The notes below the pieces were generated by a model. The model saw only the letters and a list, made by a program, of their open reading frames with translations. It had not been told where the DNA came from and did no database searches. DNA of 64,000 bases from Bacteroides mediterraneensis (GTDB taxonomy: Bacteria; Bacteroidota; Bacteroidia; Bacteroidales; Bacteroidaceae), in contig NZ_LT635783.1 of the NCBI RefSeq assembly GCF_900128455.1, positions 3,656,359 to 3,720,358 of the forward strand, written 5' to 3'. Below, in pieces: positions 43,601 to 51,697 of this stretch. How positions within the stretch are numbered: the first letter of the stretch is position 1; every line of letters begins with the position of its first letter. The translations under genes and the position numbers were made by a program.

Positions 43601-44440
43601 GTCACGGTTGTAGGCATTCAAATGTCCTTCATAAAATCCAAACTTAGGCAGGAGCACCGGATTACCCGTCAGCTGATAAAAATCATTCAGCAGAGCGACC
43701 GGAGTTTCATCCACCATGAAAAACACATCCAAGTAATTTCCCTCGTGACTCAACGCCACCACACCTTTATCGGTTGCCCCGAAATCATATACTCCGGGAC
43801 AGAAAGTATGCCACATCACTCCATAACCTTCCGTCGACCAATAAAAAGGTGTGGGAGAAGCCACCCCGCCGTCTGTCCATTGGTTCGTATTCAAGATATG
43901 AATCTTCTTGCCTTTATGGGAGAAGCGGCCGTTCTGCACCCCTCCGCCGTAAAAATACTCTCCCTCCTGCGCTTTCAGGAAAAGGCTGACCTGTTTCTCT
44001 GCGAAATCTGCCGGGCGAACAGCTTCTGCCACCACTTTCTGGCGCGCTTTATCCGTAATCTTGAACAGCATGGTGCGCTTGTCCATCTCTACCTCAATCC
44101 GGCTGGTAGCCACTGTAATAACTCCATCCTTGTCTGTCAAGGAAAGTTTTCCTACCTCCTGACGCGGGTTATTCACCAAAATCTGGGCTTCGGGTACAGC
44201 TTCCGGATTGCGGACAATGCCTCCTTTATTGTCCTGAAACAAGCGAAAAATATTTTCGCCATAAAAATCGAGTGTCATACGCTGCTGATTGGAAAAAACA
44301 ATCTCTACAGCCGTCGGATTCAACACACTGGCACTGCAAATGGTCACTTCAGTTTGCGGACCAGCCCACATGGGAAAAGGTGCAGTAAGCAAACTGCCGA
44401 ACATGCAGAAAGTCAAAACAGAATAATGCTTCAGTTTCAT
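40625..44440 (-). CDS. Multi-modular GH31 glycosidase with F5/8C, dockerin and cohesin-like modules
   Basis: A 1271-residue exported enzyme. A signal peptide (about 1-26) is followed by an N-terminal beta-sandwich and the GH31 TIM barrel. The barrel includes MPLGWILPNDGYGAGYGQ and VGAGYSFGLNG after the likely nucleophile aspartate of VLKTDVAW (about residue 415); GH31 members are alpha-glucosidases, alpha-xylosidases or alpha-galactosidases. An FN3-like unit lies at about 845-934 (PETTCTFKVRAVNAAGVSDW), an F5/8-type C domain at about 935-1073 (ARYLKLSVTSAVGKYGSGREL) and a dockerin-like pair of calcium loops at about 1074-1140 (GDINQDKLVDENDL and GDLNDNGLIDAYDI). The C-terminal 123 residues look like a cohesin/CBM-type beta-sandwich (GETVEIRVSGKGLRSVNTLSFALPYDP). 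No polysaccharide locus flanks it. Substrate undetermined. Confidence 0.9.
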   Translation of the reverse strand: MKLKHYSVLTFCMFGSLLTAPFPMWAGPQTEVTICSASVLNPTAVEIVFSNQQRMTLDFYGENIFRLFQDNKGGIVRNPEAVPEAQILVNNPRQEVGKLSLTDKDGVITVATSRIEVEMDKRTMLFKITDKARQKVVAEAVRPADFAEKQVSLFLKAQEGEYFYGGGVQNGRFSHKGKKIHILNTNQWTDGGVASPTPFYWSTEGYGVMWHTFCPGVYDFGATDKGVVALSHEGNYLDVFFMVDETPVALLNDFYQLTGNPVLLPKFGFYEGHLNAYNRDYWKEDEKGILFEDGKKYKESQKGNGGIKESLNGEKNNYQFSARAVIDRYEAADMPLGWILPNDGYGAGYGQTSTLDGNIQNLKELGDYARAKGVEIGLWTQSDLHPKEGVEPLLQRDIVKEVRDAGVRVLKTDVAWVGAGYSFGLNGVADVARIMPYYGNNARPFIISLDGWAGTQRYAGIWSGDQTGGEWEYIRFHIPTYIGSGLSGQPNITSDMDGIFGGKNIPVNVRDFEWKAFTPMQLNMDGWGANPKYPQALGEPATSINRWYLKLKSEFMPYTYSIAHEAVDGKPMIRAMFLDYPNDYTLGTATRYQFLYGPSILVAPVYQKTQADEKGNDVRHGIYLPEGNWIDFFTGDLYAGGRVINCFDAPLWKLPLFVKQGAILPMTAAHNQVAQMAKNIRTYELYPAGNTEFTEYDDDGISEAYRDGQYATTLIRSMLEGEDLKVSVAPSQGYFEGMVTEKATYFRLNVTAQPKKLTAYIGGKKVKLAPVSSLEALQKGENVYYYEAAPELNRFATPGSEMARVQVVKNPVMHVKLAAVDVTRNEVTLEVKGYVFAPAEKLRVSQGALATPEPQVTEENTGAYTLTPSWKKVDHADYYEIEYNGMLYSTIRDTRLLFEDLRPETTCTFKVRAVNAAGVSDWATVTATTKSDPLEFAIRGITGETTCPNQEGQEVNKLFNFDEGDAWHTQWSAQAVPFDLIVDLNSVNQLDRFEYLPRLDAGNGTLGKGTVYYSMDKSNWHEAGTFDWKGSDVKTFVFTEHPTARYLKLSVTSAVGKYGSGRELYVFKVPGSESYIPGDINQDKLVDENDLTSYMNYTGLRRGDSDFEGYISKGDLNDNGLIDAYDISAVAVRLETGVSSRQVPAVAGEIQIVPSKKVYNEGETVEIRVSGKGLRSVNTLSFALPYDPQLLEYVGIEGTGMKEMRNLTNDRLHTSGTKALYPTFVNMGEKPYLEGDAELMTIKFKAKRKQKLDLKVLDGMLVDKYMNTVKF

Positions 44441-44619
44441 AATATGAATGCGGTTAATGATTTTCAGATTCTTTCCACCGTCTTTCTCAGACTCGCAATG
44501 AAAAGCGTACGAAAGAATAACTATTTATTGAAGTAAAAAAGTAAATCCCTCAAACTTTTTTTCATTTTATTATTTTCCCCATAATGAAAATGAATATAAT
44601 TTATTATATAAGCACAATT

Positions 44620-44709
44620 TCTCTGTCCCACAGTGTGGGATACATAAACCACACTGTGAAATACATAAACCACAGTGTGGGATATAAATACCAAAGTGTG
44701 AAACAGAGA
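44620..44709 (+). repeat. 90-bp dispersed palindromic element, copy 2
   Basis: Same architecture and length as 18061-18150: TCTCTGT (44620-44626) and ACAGAGA (44703-44709) enclose cores CACAGTGTG (44629), CACACTGTG (44650), CACAGTGTG (44671) and CAAAGTGTG (44692), exactly 21 bp apart, with 12-nt spacers such as GGATACATAAAC. It lies about 180 bp upstream of the GH31 start and 60 bp from the terminator of the next operon. Confidence 0.9.
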
Positions 44710-44772
44710 TATTATCAGGGAAAAGGAAGGAATTCGTACTTGTCCTGAAAACTTTGTGGCACTGTATTCCAC

Positions 44773-44807
44773 AAAAAAGGCCTCAGGCAGCATAACCACC
44801 TGAAGCC
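44773..44807 (-). terminator. Terminator of the dut-TPR-DUF4292-EnvC operon
   Basis: On the minus strand GGCTTCAGG pairs with CCTGAGGCC (one G-T pair), followed by six or more Ts. It lies 30 bp after the EnvC-like stop. Confidence 0.88.
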
Positions 44808-44836
44808 CTTTCTTATAAATCAAAACAGGAATACTT

Positions 44837-46144
44837 TTAGCGATGTAGCCAAAGTTCCGGATTCAGTTTCACCGTCTCCTTTCGGAGCTGGAAGTGCAGA
44901 ATGGTTTCTCCTTCAGCATTGGTATGCACTTCGCCCAGCACATCACGGGCACGTACCAGACTCCCTTTCTTCACGCGTACCGTCGACAGGTTGCAATACA
45001 CCGAAATATAACTTCCATGGCGTACCAGCACATTGGTCAGCCCGTTGTATTGGAAGACAGCCGACACCTCACCATCAAAAATGGCCCGCGCATTGGCACC
45101 TGCTTTCCCCTTGATATCGATTCCTTTATTGTCCAGTTTCACATTGCGGAGCCCTTTCACCTGATATTGGCCGTAATGTCCGACCACTACATAAGGGCCG
45201 GTAATCGGTACCGGAAGAATACCTTTGTTTCGCTCAAAAACACCGGACAACCGCCGGTCTTCCGAATCCACTTTATAGGCTTCCAGTTTCTCTACAGGTG
45301 TCTTGACCGTTTTCGTTTCCGTGGAAGACGCTTCAGACGTGCCTTTTGCTGCTTCCGCTTGTTTCCGGGCTTCCTCTGCTTTCCGTCGTGCTTCCTCTTC
45401 CGCACGTTTACGGGCCTTTTCTATTTCCTCCTCAATCAAACGGTCAATCTGGGCATTCAGCTTATCGGCCGAACGGCGTTGTTTGGCCAGCTCCGACTGG
45501 ATGCTGCGCTGCTTCTTCTGCAAACCCGAGAGAATTTGTTTGCGTTCCTGCTCCTGCGCTACCAGCTTGGCCTTTTCAGCCTCTCCCTGCTTCAGCAAGT
45601 CCTCTTTGGCTTTCCGGCTGTTTCTCAACGAAGTAGCCTTATCCGTCACCTGTTTCTGCTTCCGCTGTACCTGAATACCCTGCACACGCTGGTAGTCCGC
45701 ATATTCACGTACATACCGCATGCGACGGTACATCTGCCCGAAATTCTCGGCCGAAAAAATGAACATCAGCTTGTCCTGTATGGATTTGTTCCGGTAAAGA
45801 TATTTCACAGACTGCTCATACTTCTGGCGTTTCTCAGACAGTTCTTTCTGAAGCCGTTTCAAGTCCTGCTCCAGCCGATTGATTTCCTGCTGGATACTGT
45901 TTACATCATTTTCAATGGTCTGGATATATTTCTGACGCTCCTCTATCTGTCCGGAAATCAGTGCCAGATTACCCAACTGGCTTTTCACGTCCTTCTTGGT
46001 GGACTGCAACAGCGTTTCCGACTCGGCAATCTGCCGCTTCAGCTCATTCCGCTGCTGCTCCAACTGCCGAATCTTTCGCGTAGTCTGTGCAAAAAGCGAA
46101 CAGGTGCTCAGACAAATACAGAATATGACTATCAGACGCTTCAT
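44837..46144 (-). CDS. EnvC-like murein hydrolase activator (degenerate LytM domain)
   Basis: A 435-residue exported coiled-coil protein with a C-terminal M23/LytM domain. I start it at the ATG at 46144, which overlaps the DUF4292 stop (ATGA). A signal peptide (MKRLIVIFCICLSTCSLFAQ) is followed by a long coiled coil (about 21-290, ending in a Lys/Glu/Ala-rich stretch with EEEARRKAEEARKQAEAAKG) and the LytM domain (about 325-435). The zinc-site positions look altered: the first histidine is replaced in NKGIDIKGKAG, and the usual HxH reads HFQ in ILHFQLRKE. This matches non-enzymatic EnvC-type activators that switch on amidases at the division septum. Confidence 0.88.
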   Translation of the reverse strand: MKRLIVIFCICLSTCSLFAQTTRKIRQLEQQRNELKRQIAESETLLQSTKKDVKSQLGNLALISGQIEERQKYIQTIENDVNSIQQEINRLEQDLKRLQKELSEKRQKYEQSVKYLYRNKSIQDKLMFIFSAENFGQMYRRMRYVREYADYQRVQGIQVQRKQKQVTDKATSLRNSRKAKEDLLKQGEAEKAKLVAQEQERKQILSGLQKKQRSIQSELAKQRRSADKLNAQIDRLIEEEIEKARKRAEEEARRKAEEARKQAEAAKGTSEASSTETKTVKTPVEKLEAYKVDSEDRRLSGVFERNKGILPVPITGPYVVVGHYGQYQVKGLRNVKLDNKGIDIKGKAGANARAIFDGEVSAVFQYNGLTNVLVRHGSYISVYCNLSTVRVKKGSLVRARDVLGEVHTNAEGETILHFQLRKETVKLNPELWLHR

Positions 46145-46974
46145 TTTCCTAACCACATTTTCAACAACGTTGCCAGTTCCATCTTCTTATACTTGGAAGA
46201 TAACTCCGTACGGGTCTCCCAGTCTTCATTGACAGACATCCGCGAAAGGCGCATGTCCAGACTGTATCCTTTCCCGGCACCCTGCAGTTCCGCCAGAATA
46301 TGTTGAGGGAAATATCCCGGCCCCAGCTTGCCAAAATCTCCATACGTCCATTTCAAGGCATAAGCCGTACCCTGCAGAGATACGGAAGTGGTTTCCAGCC
46401 AACCTTTGTCGACCGTAGTCCAGAAGCGATAAGCCAGCCGCTTGCTGTCCTTCACTTCCCACAGTGCATGTGTTCCCTCTGCGGTCATCCGGAAACGGGA
46501 CAAATCGGCCACTTCCACCTGTTCTTTTCCAGGCAGGAAAATCTCATTCAAGAACAGCGACTGCAACACATTAAAACTCAAATTCAGGTCGGTCATCCGG
46601 TTCAATTCAACGAAAGAAAGTTCCACATACTGCTTGTGAAGGCGGTCGACCGCCAGAATACGTTCGGGAGAAATCTCCAGCCGCGCCACTTCAATGCCCA
46701 GCAGAGGAGCCACCGACAGTTGTATCACCTCCCCTTTCTTCATCCGGAGCGTAGCCGACAGTTTCGTATTCTTGCTACCTCCTGTCTGCAAATTCAAGGC
46801 TACTTTTCCGGTCACACAGTTCCAATGGGGAAAATTAGAGACCACTTTTTCCTGGTATTCCTCTCCTTTCAGTCCTCCAATCATCGGACTCCGTTCCGCA
46901 TGACGTGAGGCACTACACGCCGAGAGTATCCCTACCAGGCATATCACATATAACCAATGCACCAACCGTTTCAT
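46141..46974 (-). CDS. DUF4292 lipoprotein
   Basis: A 277-residue lipoprotein (signal plus lipobox, ICLVGILSAC) of the DUF4292 family, conserved in Bacteroidales. Recognisable blocks are VTGKVALNLQTGGSKNTKLSATLRMKKGEVIQLSVAPLLGIEVARLEISPERI, repeated beta strands, and a C-terminal FPQHILAELQGAGKGYSLDMRLSRMSVNEDWET. The fold class looks like the LolA/LolB-type lipoprotein half-barrel, but function is not established. It overlaps the TPR gene upstream by 4 bp and the EnvC gene downstream by 4 bp, so all three are coupled. Confidence 0.85.
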   Translation of the reverse strand: MKRLVHWLYVICLVGILSACSASRHAERSPMIGGLKGEEYQEKVVSNFPHWNCVTGKVALNLQTGGSKNTKLSATLRMKKGEVIQLSVAPLLGIEVARLEISPERILAVDRLHKQYVELSFVELNRMTDLNLSFNVLQSLFLNEIFLPGKEQVEVADLSRFRMTAEGTHALWEVKDSKRLAYRFWTTVDKGWLETTSVSLQGTAYALKWTYGDFGKLGPGYFPQHILAELQGAGKGYSLDMRLSRMSVNEDWETRTELSSKYKKMELATLLKMWLGK

Positions 46975-48758
46975 TCCTCAATGTATTTTTTCAATGCGAT
47001 TTTACGTTTCAAGCGTTTCAACTCGGCTTCCGTACGGGGAGTAGCCCCGTCCTCTTCTTTATTCTCCATGCTGTCGGCCTTCTTCCAGTACTCCAGCGCC
47101 TTGTCTTTCTCGCCCAACATATAGTAAATATCTCCGCAATGCTCCACAATGACCTGGCTGCTGTCTCCTCCGTTCTTCATGGCCTGATCTATATAAATCC
47201 GGGCCTCGGTATAACGCTTCTTTTCAAACAAAATCCAAGCGTAGGTATCCAGGTAAGTGGAATTTTCCGGTTCCGCCTTCACCGTCTTGTAGCTCATTTC
47301 CTCCGCCTTGTCCAAGTGCGTCCGCTCCACAGACAAGTAATAAGCATAATTGTTGAGCGTACCGATGTTGTTCGGGTTGTAGACCAATGAAGAGTCATAA
47401 GCCGCATACGCTTCTGCCTTCATCTCCTTGGAATGATACAAATCACCCAAAATGGCATAGAAATCGGATACGATACTCTTGTCACTCTTTTCGTTGACCT
47501 GTTTCAAGCCTTTCTGAAATATTTCCATCGCCTTGTCCGTCTCTTCTTTCTGATAATGAGCCAGACCGAGATAATAATAGAACTCCATCGCATCCGGATT
47601 ATACTGAAGAGCCGGAGTTGCCACACGAATCACCTCATCCAGGTCATTGTCACGGATGGCGTAACTCAACAGCTGCAGACGGGCCGGTTTGTTTTCCGGG
47701 TCGAGCGACAGTACCTGATTCAGCACCGGTACAGACTCCTTCTCCATGTGCTTGGTAATCAAATATTGTGCACAGAGCATTGACAAGTCGGCATTCTGTT
47801 GCGGACGGGCCAGGATATTCTTAAACAAAGCCACAATCTGCGTACTGTCCTTCGTGGTCTGTTCAGACTGCAGAATCAGCTGACGCATGATGCTCATCTT
47901 GGTATCCGACTCCACATCGTCGTTCAGCAGAATCGTATCAAGCTGCTGCTGGTACAGGCTGTCCTGTCCCAGCTGTTTATAGTAAGAAGCCATAGACAAC
48001 AGCGCCGGCGCATAGCCCGGTTCTTCCTTCAAAATCTGCTGATAAACCGCATACGCCTCATCGGGCTTGTTGTTGTTCAGGTACACATCCCCCAGAATCG
48101 TCTGGTAACGCAAGTCATAGGGATACTCTTTCGAGAGGCTCTCAATCTCGTTAAAAGCCTGCTCCTGATTGTCCATCAGCAAGTACATCCGGAACTTCTC
48201 CATACTGATTTGCTCGGACTTTCCATCCAGTTCTTCCAGACGGTTCAATACCGTAATTGCCTGGTCATAACTCTTAGTCTGATTATACAAATCCACCAGC
48301 GCCATAAGCGGTTCCAGGCGGGAAGGGAACTGATGTGCCATATCGTCGTACACGGCAATGGCCTTGGGCCAGTCGCGTTTCTGCTGATAATAGGCAGCCA
48401 GCGTCTGCTTGTACCAGAAATTCGATTCATCCGCGCGAACCGCCTTTTTCAAGGCCTCTTCTCCCTTTTTCTCCTGTCCCAGCACCATATAAAACCGAGA
48501 AATGTCATACAAGGCCGGGGCCGAATTAGGATAAATGTCCAGACAATGTTTATAGAGTTCGAAGGCCGCGTCGTAATCGCCCTTCTGTTTCAGGCGTACC
48601 GCCTCCAAAAAGAAATAATCATACTTCCTACGCTGTTCGTAAGACAAAGTATCCTGTTCTTCATCTGCCAGATTCCGCTTGGCCGCATGCTGTCTCCCTG
48701 TCGTCCCACAGGCGACAAGCAACAAAACCATTCCGATGACTCCTATTATCTTTTTCAT
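46971..48758 (-). CDS. Tetratricopeptide-repeat lipoprotein
   Basis: A 595-residue lipoprotein. I start it at the ATG at 48758 (MKKIIGVIGMVLLLVACGTTGR, lipobox Cys); the frame extends further upstream. About a dozen TPR units follow, for example GDYDAAFELYKHCLDIYPNSAPALYDISR, PDEAYAVYQQILKEEPGYAPALLSMA and DKAMEIFQKGLKQVNEKSDKSIVSDFYAILGDLYH. TPR proteins scaffold other envelope proteins. It is followed by DUF4292 with a 4-bp overlap, and lies 13 bp after dut. Conserved linkage to an EnvC-like gene suggests an envelope or septum role. Confidence 0.88.
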   Translation of the reverse strand: MKKIIGVIGMVLLLVACGTTGRQHAAKRNLADEEQDTLSYEQRRKYDYFFLEAVRLKQKGDYDAAFELYKHCLDIYPNSAPALYDISRFYMVLGQEKKGEEALKKAVRADESNFWYKQTLAAYYQQKRDWPKAIAVYDDMAHQFPSRLEPLMALVDLYNQTKSYDQAITVLNRLEELDGKSEQISMEKFRMYLLMDNQEQAFNEIESLSKEYPYDLRYQTILGDVYLNNNKPDEAYAVYQQILKEEPGYAPALLSMASYYKQLGQDSLYQQQLDTILLNDDVESDTKMSIMRQLILQSEQTTKDSTQIVALFKNILARPQQNADLSMLCAQYLITKHMEKESVPVLNQVLSLDPENKPARLQLLSYAIRDNDLDEVIRVATPALQYNPDAMEFYYYLGLAHYQKEETDKAMEIFQKGLKQVNEKSDKSIVSDFYAILGDLYHSKEMKAEAYAAYDSSLVYNPNNIGTLNNYAYYLSVERTHLDKAEEMSYKTVKAEPENSTYLDTYAWILFEKKRYTEARIYIDQAMKNGGDSSQVIVEHCGDIYYMLGEKDKALEYWKKADSMENKEEDGATPRTEAELKRLKRKIALKKYIEE

Positions 48759-48771
48759 AATCACCCAAGGT

Positions 48772-49206
48772 TTATACCGTTCCCGTGTGGCCAAATCCCC
48801 CTGCCCCACGTTCTGTTTCATCCAATACTTCCACTTCTTCCCACTCGGCCTGTTCATGCCGGGCAATGACCATCTGGGCGATACGCTCCCCGTCTTCTAT
48901 CACGAACTCTTCGGACGACAGGTTCACCAGTATCACATTGATTTCTCCCCGATAGTCGGCATCAATCGTCCCCGGGGAATTCAACACAGTGATTCCTTTC
49001 TTGATAGCCAGTCCGCTACGTGGACGCACTTGTGCCTCATATCCTTTCGGCAAAGCGAGAAACAAGCCGGTCGGTACCAGGCAACGCTGCAAAGGTTTCA
49101 ACACGATAGGTGTACTCAGATTGGCACGAAGGTCCACGCCCGCCGACTGTGGGGTGGCATATTGCGGCAACGGATGCCGTGAAGTATTTATAATCTGTAT
49201 TTTCAT
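48772..49206 (-). CDS. dut: Deoxyuridine triphosphatase
   Basis: A 144-residue trimeric dUTPase that hydrolyses dUTP to dUMP, keeping uracil out of DNA. All five family motifs are visible: [45 protein letters not shown] and the C-terminal [10 protein letters not shown] that closes over the active site. First gene of the operon with the TPR, DUF4292 and EnvC-like genes. A TAACTTCG box (49233-49240, one mismatch from TAnnTTTG) lies 27 bp upstream, divergent from dgt. Confidence 0.97.
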   Translation of the reverse strand: MKIQIINTSRHPLPQYATPQSAGVDLRANLSTPIVLKPLQRCLVPTGLFLALPKGYEAQVRPRSGLAIKKGITVLNSPGTIDADYRGEINVILVNLSSEEFVIEDGERIAQMVIARHEQAEWEEVEVLDETERGAGGFGHTGTV

Positions 49207-49232
49207 CTTATTCTATACCCTTTATGAAGTTG

Positions 49233-49240
49233 CGAAGTTA
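49233..49240 (-). promoter_or_regulatory. Candidate -7 box for the dut operon
   Basis: TAACTTCG on the minus strand, one mismatch from TAnnTTTG. Confidence 0.35.
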
Positions 49241-49281
49241 CACAATCCACCGAATTAATAGTTACGTTTACCATTTTTTTA

Positions 49282-49289
49282 TATTTTTG
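49282..49289 (+). promoter_or_regulatory. Candidate -7 box for the dGTPase gene
   Basis: TATTTTTG, 57 bp upstream of the chosen ATG at 49347. Confidence 0.5.
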
Positions 49290-49346
49290 CACTTAACTTT
49301 TAGAGCTTCTTTAAAATTAAATATCACACCACAAAGGAGTTACACC

Positions 49347-50678
49347 ATGAACTGGGAACAATTGCTATCCAATAAAAGATTCGGACTGGAGAACCTCCAC
49401 GAACACCGGAAAGAAGACCGGACAGAATTCCAACGCGACTACGACCGTCTGATTTTCTCCGCTCCCTTCCGCCGGCTGCAGAACAAGACACAGGTATTCC
49501 CGCTTCCGGGAAGTATCTTCGTACATAACCGACTGACCCACAGTCTGGAAGTATCCTGCGTAGGCCGTTCCTTGGGAAACAAGATTTCAACGGAACTGCT
49601 GAAGCTTCATCCGGAATTGCATCATACCCACATTTCAGAAATAGGGTCTATCGTAGCCGCGGCCTGCCTGGCACACGACCTGGGAAATCCTCCCTTCGGC
49701 CATTCCGGAGAAAAAGCCATCGGTACTTATTTTTCGGAAGGAAAGGGACGCATGCTGCAAAATGCATTTTCCCCTCAGGAATGGGATGACTTCACCCACT
49801 TTGAAGGCAATGCCAATGCCTTCCGCCTGCTGACCCACCAGTTCCAAGGAAGACGTCCCGGAGGTTTTGTCCTGACATACGCCACACTGGCCTCTATCGT
49901 GAAATATCCGTTCTCCTCCCAACTGGCCGGAAACAAGCAGAAATTCGGATTTTTTCTTAGTGAAGAAGCCGGTTTCTGTAAAATCGCACACGAACTGGGG
50001 CTCAAGCAAATAAGCCGGAAGGGAGAACCTCTGAGATTCTGCCGTCACCCGCTGGTTTATCTGGTGGAAGCCGCCGACGACATCTGCTACCAGATGATGG
50101 ACATCGAAGACGCACACAAGCTGAAGATTCTGACGACCCAGGAAACCAAAGATTTGTACCTCCGGTTCTTCGCACCTGAAAAAATGGAGCATATACAGTC
50201 CATCTGCAAAATGGTGGACGACACCAATGAACAAATCGCCTACCTGCGTTCATCGGCCATCGGAGTGTTAATCAACGAGTGCGTACAGACATTCATTAAA
50301 AATGAAAAAATGATTTTGGAGGGAACTTTTCAGGGAACGCTGATTCAACAGCTGAGTCCACGAGTCAGAGATGCATACAAGAACTGTTCGCGTACGGCCT
50401 TCGGAAAAATCTATTGTTCCAAAGACGTAGTAGACATCGAGCTGGCCGGTTATCAGGTCATTACCACCCTCATCGACCTGATGATTGAAGCCGTACGCTA
50501 CCCGGAAAAAGCCTACTCGCAACTCCTTATCAACCGCGTGTCCAGCCAATATTATATCCAGGCACCGACCCTATACGAAAAAATACAGGCTGTACTCGAT
50601 TACATTTCCGGAATGACCGACGTCTATGCCCTCGACCTTTACCGAAAAATAAACGGGAACAGCCTGCCTGCTTTATAA
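49347..50678 (+). CDS. dgt: Deoxyguanosinetriphosphate triphosphohydrolase (dGTPase)
   Basis: A 443-residue HD-domain dNTPase that cuts dGTP to deoxyguanosine and triphosphate in the cytoplasm. I start it at the ATG at 49347 (MNWEQLLSNKRFGLENL), after an AGGAG-like stretch; the frame extends upstream through non-coding DNA. The HD site is VHNRLTHSLEV (His65) and AAACLAHDLGNPPFGHSGE (His110, Asp111), with a further Asp in VYLVEAADDICYQMMD. It is divergent from dut, so the two nucleotide-pool enzymes share an intergenic region. Confidence 0.95.
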   Translation: MNWEQLLSNKRFGLENLHEHRKEDRTEFQRDYDRLIFSAPFRRLQNKTQVFPLPGSIFVHNRLTHSLEVSCVGRSLGNKISTELLKLHPELHHTHISEIGSIVAAACLAHDLGNPPFGHSGEKAIGTYFSEGKGRMLQNAFSPQEWDDFTHFEGNANAFRLLTHQFQGRRPGGFVLTYATLASIVKYPFSSQLAGNKQKFGFFLSEEAGFCKIAHELGLKQISRKGEPLRFCRHPLVYLVEAADDICYQMMDIEDAHKLKILTTQETKDLYLRFFAPEKMEHIQSICKMVDDTNEQIAYLRSSAIGVLINECVQTFIKNEKMILEGTFQGTLIQQLSPRVRDAYKNCSRTAFGKIYCSKDVVDIELAGYQVITTLIDLMIEAVRYPEKAYSQLLINRVSSQYYIQAPTLYEKIQAVLDYISGMTDVYALDLYRKINGNSLPAL

Positions 50679-50683
50679 GAAAT

Positions 50684-51673
50684 TTATTTATGTATCTTGC
50701 TGACTACCGGATTGGCTCCAGAGGTTATCTGCAGGGCTTCCGGATGCTCACGCAAGTAAGATTCAATGTGACGGACACGCTTTTCCTCCAGAATCTCATC
50801 AACCGCAATCAGAATACCGGTTTCTTCCACGTCGCCAAAACCGTCGTTGATAGCCGTACCAAACATACGCATGGTAGGCGACAGACTCATATAAGCATTG
50901 ACCAGCGGCGGAATATTGTAACCAAGCTTGCGCACTTCCGTGTTCAAAACCTTATAGTCTTCTTTGAAAGTATCGTAACAGAATATCTTTTCAAGCACTT
51001 TCGGGTCCGTATCAATCTGCAACGGCTGCATCGGCGTAATCAACTGGTCTTTGTCACTGAAATGTTTTTTCAGGAAATAGAGAATCATGTCGCGGCCCAG
51101 ACGGTTGTAGCTGGGATACATGGTCATCTTGCCAAAGAAATATTTTACCTGCGGCATGATTACCGTCAAGGCTCCCAGTCCATCCCATAAGTTGTCCAAC
51201 GCAAACAACCCTTTTGAGCCTGCACGGGTAGACTGATACTCCAACGTCACAAAGGAACGTCCCAATTCAATCGTCGTAGGCAAGTAGTCTTTCAAGAACT
51301 TTTCTGAGAAGTTAAACATGTGGGCAGTGGCCAGCACCGGCTTTCCTTCCGCATCAAACTCCACTTCATCCCCCAACAGGTAACGGTAGCCTCCCAAAAT
51401 TTCCTCGGCCTCCGGATTCCAGACAATCAGCTGCTGGTAAGGATTTTCCATCAAGTCATATTCATCAAGGTCCATCGATTTTCCCGTACCACCACCGGCT
51501 GCCCGGAAAGCGATTTCACGTAAACGACCGATTTCTTTCAATACGTTCGGAGCGTTTTTCCAAGTAATAATATAAATCTCGTTGTTGCTCTTATTCGTGA
51601 ATCTCAAGCGCTTGTCTTCCGTCAGTTCCGATTTGAGAACTTCTTTATCAATCGGAGCAATAATATCTTCCAT
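50684..51673 (-). CDS. glsB: GlsB-like glycine N-acyltransferase (glycine-lipid synthesis)
   Basis: A 329-residue acyltransferase of the OlsB-related/hemolysin-type GNAT group (PF13444-like). In Bacteroides the GlsB/GlsA pair makes glycine lipids: GlsB N-acylates glycine to form commendamide-type N-acyl glycine. Segments typical of the group are EIGRLREIAFRAAGGGTGKSMDLDEYDL, GGYRYLLGDE, ELGRSFVTLEYQSTRAGSKGLFALDNLWDGLGAL and the MTMYPSYNRLGRDMILYFL block. It lies 43 bp downstream of the PlsC-like gene, matching the known glsA-glsB pairing. Likely co-transcribed. Confidence 0.85.
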   Translation of the reverse strand: MEDIIAPIDKEVLKSELTEDKRLRFTNKSNNEIYIITWKNAPNVLKEIGRLREIAFRAAGGGTGKSMDLDEYDLMENPYQQLIVWNPEAEEILGGYRYLLGDEVEFDAEGKPVLATAHMFNFSEKFLKDYLPTTIELGRSFVTLEYQSTRAGSKGLFALDNLWDGLGALTVIMPQVKYFFGKMTMYPSYNRLGRDMILYFLKKHFSDKDQLITPMQPLQIDTDPKVLEKIFCYDTFKEDYKVLNTEVRKLGYNIPPLVNAYMSLSPTMRMFGTAINDGFGDVEETGILIAVDEILEEKRVRHIESYLREHPEALQITSGANPVVSKIHK

Positions 51674-51697
51674 AATCTCTATGATTAAATCGTATTT

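Larger units (their letters stand above)
44441..44836. other. Intergenic region with repeat element copy 2 and a terminator
   Basis: These 396 bp between GH31 and the EnvC-like gene (both minus strand) hold element copy 2 (44620-44709), an imperfect AT-rich hairpin (about 44558-44592) and the EnvC-operon terminator (44773-44807). The minus-strand frame 44521-44823 crosses the element and encodes 7-residue repeats (HTVVYVF, HSVVYVS); I treat it as a by-product of the 21-bp period, not a gene. Confidence 0.65.

Noticed and set aside
44521-44823. Minus-strand frame with HTVVYVF/HSVVYVS heptad repeats
   Set aside because: The repeats come from the 21-bp period of repeat element copy 2. The plus-strand frame over copy 1 (17982-18224) shows the same effect with different residues, so no protein is being conserved.
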